From NCBI GenBank assembly GCA_902787415.1, contig CADAGG010000099.1, positions 1-7,835 on the forward strand: a stretch of 7,835 bases of DNA, given 5' to 3'. The DNA comes from a methanogenic archaeon (GTDB lineage: Archaea > Thermoplasmatota > Thermoplasmata > Methanomassiliicoccales > Methanomethylophilaceae). Each line of letters opens with the position of its first letter. Positions within the stretch are counted from its first letter, which is position 1. Positions 5,979-7,835 of this stretch are shown one piece after another. The notes under the pieces were generated by a model. It had not been told where the DNA came from. It saw nothing but the letters and a program-made list of their open reading frames with translations, and did no database searches. Both the position numbers and the translations under genes were made by a program.

Positions 5979-6579
5979 ATGACCAAGATTGCTCCGTCGA
6001 TGCTCTCGTGCGATTTTTCAAAGGTAGGGGAGGAGATCTCCCGCATCGAGAGATTCGGAGCCGACTGGGTGCACCTGGACGTCATGGACGGGATGTTCGT
6101 CCCCAACCTGACCTTCGGAGCGCCGGTCATTAAGTGTCTCAGACCCTGCACCGAGCTGCCCTTCGACGTCCACCTGATGATCGAGGACCCTGCGAGATAC
6201 ATCGGCGACTTCGTGAAGGCGGGAGCGGACCTCATAACCGTCCACGAGGAGGCCTCCGGAAGCACCGACGAGGCCCTGAAGCTCATCGGGGAATCTCGAC
6301 AGGGTGGACCTGGTCCTCATCATGTCCGTCAAGGCGGGATTCGGAGGACAGAAGTTCAACGAGAACTGCATCCCCAAGATCTCCTTCGTCAGGGAATGGG
6401 CCGACGCCCACAACCCTCATCTCGAGATCTCCGTCGACGGAGGCATCAACCGCGAGACCGGCAAAAGGGTCGTCGATGCGGGCGCCACCGTCCTCGTGGC
6501 GGGAAGTTCCCTTTTCAAACTCGACGACATGACCGACGAGATCTCCCTCTGGAAGAAGTACGGTCCCGACGCGGAGTGA
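5979..6579 (+). pseudogene. rpe: Ribulose-phosphate 3-epimerase, internally deleted and frameshifted
   Basis: Ribulose-phosphate 3-epimerase interconverts ribulose 5-phosphate and xylulose 5-phosphate in the non-oxidative pentose phosphate pathway. The first 105 codons are normal: APSMLSCDF (S7), HLDVMDG (H32, D34), DVHLMIED (H65), ITVHEEAS, ending KLIGE near 6293. From about 6292 the sequence continues in the next frame with NLDRVDLVLIMSV, GFGGQKF, EISVDGGIN (catalytic Asp), and VLVAGSSLF, ending at TGA 6577-6579. The two parts sum to about 200 residues against a usual 220. The missing piece is about 20 residues, the strand normally reading like GxKAGxxxNPxTP. The frame change implies loss of 3n+2 nt, for example 59 or 62. 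Without a frame change, translation goes out of frame and stops at 6591-6593, inside fen. Either a true pseudogene or an assembly error. The fen ribosome binding site lies in its last codons. Confidence 0.88.
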
Positions 6580-6583
6580 TCCC

Positions 6584-7612
6584 ATGGGAGTAAACCTTTC
6601 CGACATCGTGGAACCGAAGGTGCTGGAACTAGAGGAACTCAGGGGGAAGAAGGTCGCCGTCGACACCTACAACATCGCATACCAGTTCATGTCCGCCATC
6701 CGTCAGCCCGACGGTTTCCCGCTCTGCGACAAGCAGGGGCGCACCACCTCCCACCTGTCCGGTTTCCTCTACAGGACCGCCAACCTGGTGGAGGCCGGGA
6801 TCGAGCCCATCTTCGTCTTCGACGGCAAGCCCCACTCACTGAAGGCGGCCACCCTCGAGGAGAGGAAGCAGCGCAGGGACAAGGCCGAGGAGGAATGGAA
6901 GAAGGCCGTGGAGAGGGGCGACATGAAGACCGCCTTCACCAAGGCGCAGCAGACCTCCCGCATGACCCCCGAGGTCAGGGAGTCCGCCAAGGAGCTCATC
7001 GGCTACATGGGCTTCCCCATGGTCATGGCCCCCTCCGACGGAGAGCAGGAAGCGGCATTCATGTGCAGGCGGAACGACGTATGGGCCGCCGCCTCCCAGG
7101 ATTTCGATTCGCTCTTGTTCGGCACCCCCGTCCTCGTGAGGAACCTCACCCTCACCGGCAGGAGGAAGATCCCCGGCAAGGACATCTACAGGGAGATCAA
7201 GACCGAATGCATCGACTCGTCCGAGTTCCTGTCATCGCTGGGCATCACCCGCGAGCAGCTGGTCGACATGTGCATGCTCATCGGCACCGACTTCAACCAG
7301 GGCATCAAGGGCATCGGCCCCAAGAAGGCCCTGAAGCTCATCAAGGACAACGGCGACCTGGAGTCGGTGATGACCAAGATCGGCGAGAGGATCCCCGACT
7401 ACGAGCAGATCAGGGACATCTTCCTGAACTACGAGGGCTCGACCGAGTACGACACCAAGTACAAACCCGTGAACAGGCAGGCCGTGGTTGACATGCTGGT
7501 CTCCTACGACTTCGACGCCGGCAGGGTCAACTCCGCCCTCGACAGGATCGAGAAGGCCCGCAAGGAAGCCGAGGCCAAGAAGCGCCAGAGATCCCTGGAT
7601 TCGTGGTTCTGA
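6584..7612 (+). CDS. fen: Flap endonuclease 1
   Basis: FEN1 removes 5' flaps during Okazaki-fragment maturation and base-excision repair. The 342 residues match archaeal FEN1. Residue numbering lines up with the family: N-terminal MGVNLSDIV, metal ligands D27, D80, E154, D173 and D175 (SQDFDSLLFG) and D236 (GTDFNQGIKGIGPKKA), with the H2TH DNA-binding motif at about 239-253. The other usual active-site Glu at 152 is Asp here (APSDGE rather than APSEGE). The helical arch lies around 85-130 (lysine/arginine-rich). The C-terminus QRSLDSWF (335-342) is a canonical PIP box for binding PCNA. The ATG is preceded by GGAGTGAT, 3 nt away, embedded in the end of rpe; the gap from rpe is 4 nt. The stop overlaps the next start. 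Confidence 0.97.
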   Translation: MGVNLSDIVEPKVLELEELRGKKVAVDTYNIAYQFMSAIRQPDGFPLCDKQGRTTSHLSGFLYRTANLVEAGIEPIFVFDGKPHSLKAATLEERKQRRDKAEEEWKKAVERGDMKTAFTKAQQTSRMTPEVRESAKELIGYMGFPMVMAPSDGEQEAAFMCRRNDVWAAASQDFDSLLFGTPVLVRNLTLTGRRKIPGKDIYREIKTECIDSSEFLSSLGITREQLVDMCMLIGTDFNQGIKGIGPKKALKLIKDNGDLESVMTKIGERIPDYEQIRDIFLNYEGSTEYDTKYKPVNRQAVVDMLVSYDFDAGRVNSALDRIEKARKEAEAKKRQRSLDSWF

Positions 7613-7835
7613 TGAGATTCGCGGACGCTCACATCCATATGGCGGATGGGGCGTTCGGCCCCGGTTATACCGACTTCTCCGAAGGGGAGCTGTTCTTCTC
7701 GTGCTCCGCCGTACCTTCCGAATGGAGTGTATCTCTGCCGAGAACGAACGGAGAGGTCATACGCTTCTGCGGGGTACATCCGTGGCATGTCTCCGAATGG
7801 AACGCGTCCTCCAAGGAATCGCTCATCACCCTGCT
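7612..7835 (+). CDS. TatD-like metal-dependent hydrolase, N-terminal part
   Basis: Seventy-four codons are visible before the window ends. The metal-binding DAHIHM motif (H7, H9) near the N-terminus and GVHPWH (54-59) are characteristic of TatD-type amidohydrolase-fold enzymes, some of which are DNases or deaminase-like hydrolases. The ATG at 7612-7614 shares its A with the fen stop codon (TGATG), indicating translational coupling to fen. Between the two motifs the sequence is shorter than in bacterial TatD (which usually reaches GxHP by about residue 60-65). It may belong to a divergent archaeal subgroup. Exact substrate cannot be judged. Confidence 0.8.
   Translation, partial: MRFADAHIHMADGAFGPGYTDFSEGELFFSCSAVPSEWSVSLPRTNGEVIRFCGVHPWHVSEWNASSKESLITL

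Noticed and set aside
6294..6593. Programmed frameshift in rpe as an explanation
   Set aside because: A frameshift alone would not restore the roughly 20 missing residues, and there is no slippery sequence at 6285-6300.
1..7835. CRISPR arrays, insertion sequences, defence islands
   Set aside because: No regularly spaced repeats, no terminal inverted repeats, no transposase or nuclease cluster; gene content is housekeeping and regulatory.

Overview
The window is compact, GC-rich archaeal DNA. It encodes eukaryote-like or archaea-specific proteins: archaeal-type S-adenosylmethionine synthetase, ribosomal protein L40e, FEN1 flap endonuclease with a C-terminal PCNA-binding box, short-form RNase Z, and DUF835 and DUF4443-like proteins. 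The genes have archaeal TATA boxes at 23-30 nt from likely transcript starts. Shine-Dalgarno sites of the GGAG/GGTGA kind alternate with leaderless starts. All ten visible stop codons are TGA. Together this suggests a Thermoplasmatota lineage, most likely a Methanomassiliicoccales-type methanogen. That placement is inferred from gene content and style, not from a search.

Left half (1-3646), all on the minus strand: metK, a winged-helix/DUF4443-like protein, rpl40e, a receiver-DUF835 protein and the 5' part of enolase. metK, the DUF4443-like gene, rpl40e and the receiver gene each have their own TATA-like element. The receiver and enolase genes are 11 nt apart and are probably co-transcribed. 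rpl40e ends at a hairpin plus U-run. The DUF4443-like leader holds a perfect 8-bp stem capped by a GNRA tetraloop next to the ribosome binding site.

Middle (3647-5872): an HTH-CBS regulator is divergent from metK and appears leaderless, with a 14-bp palindrome over its TATA box. Its first CBS domain looks internally shortened. Its 3' end overlaps by 14 bp the convergent RNase Z gene. RNase Z sits behind a 71-residue Cys/His-rich protein in a two-gene unit. An ArsR-like winged-helix regulator follows and has a perfect 8-4-8 inverted repeat in its promoter region, shared with the divergent rpe.

Right part (5979-7835), plus strand: rpe, fen and a TatD-like hydrolase with very tight junctions (4-nt gap, then a TGATG overlap). 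rpe is broken: the beginning and end of the epimerase are clear, but about 20 residues in the middle are missing and the two parts are in different frames.

Functionally this is mostly housekeeping: methyl-donor synthesis, sugar phosphates and glycolysis, tRNA 3' maturation, flap processing and ribosome assembly, with three small regulators interspersed. I see no mobile element, CRISPR array, tRNA or defence system. The points most worth following are the possible SAM-sensing regulator opposite metK, the two internal deletions (rpe and CBS1), the structured leader, and the two palindromic operators. No gene-free stretch exceeds 300 bases; the longest are about 190 nt (1191-1380 and 1531-1722).
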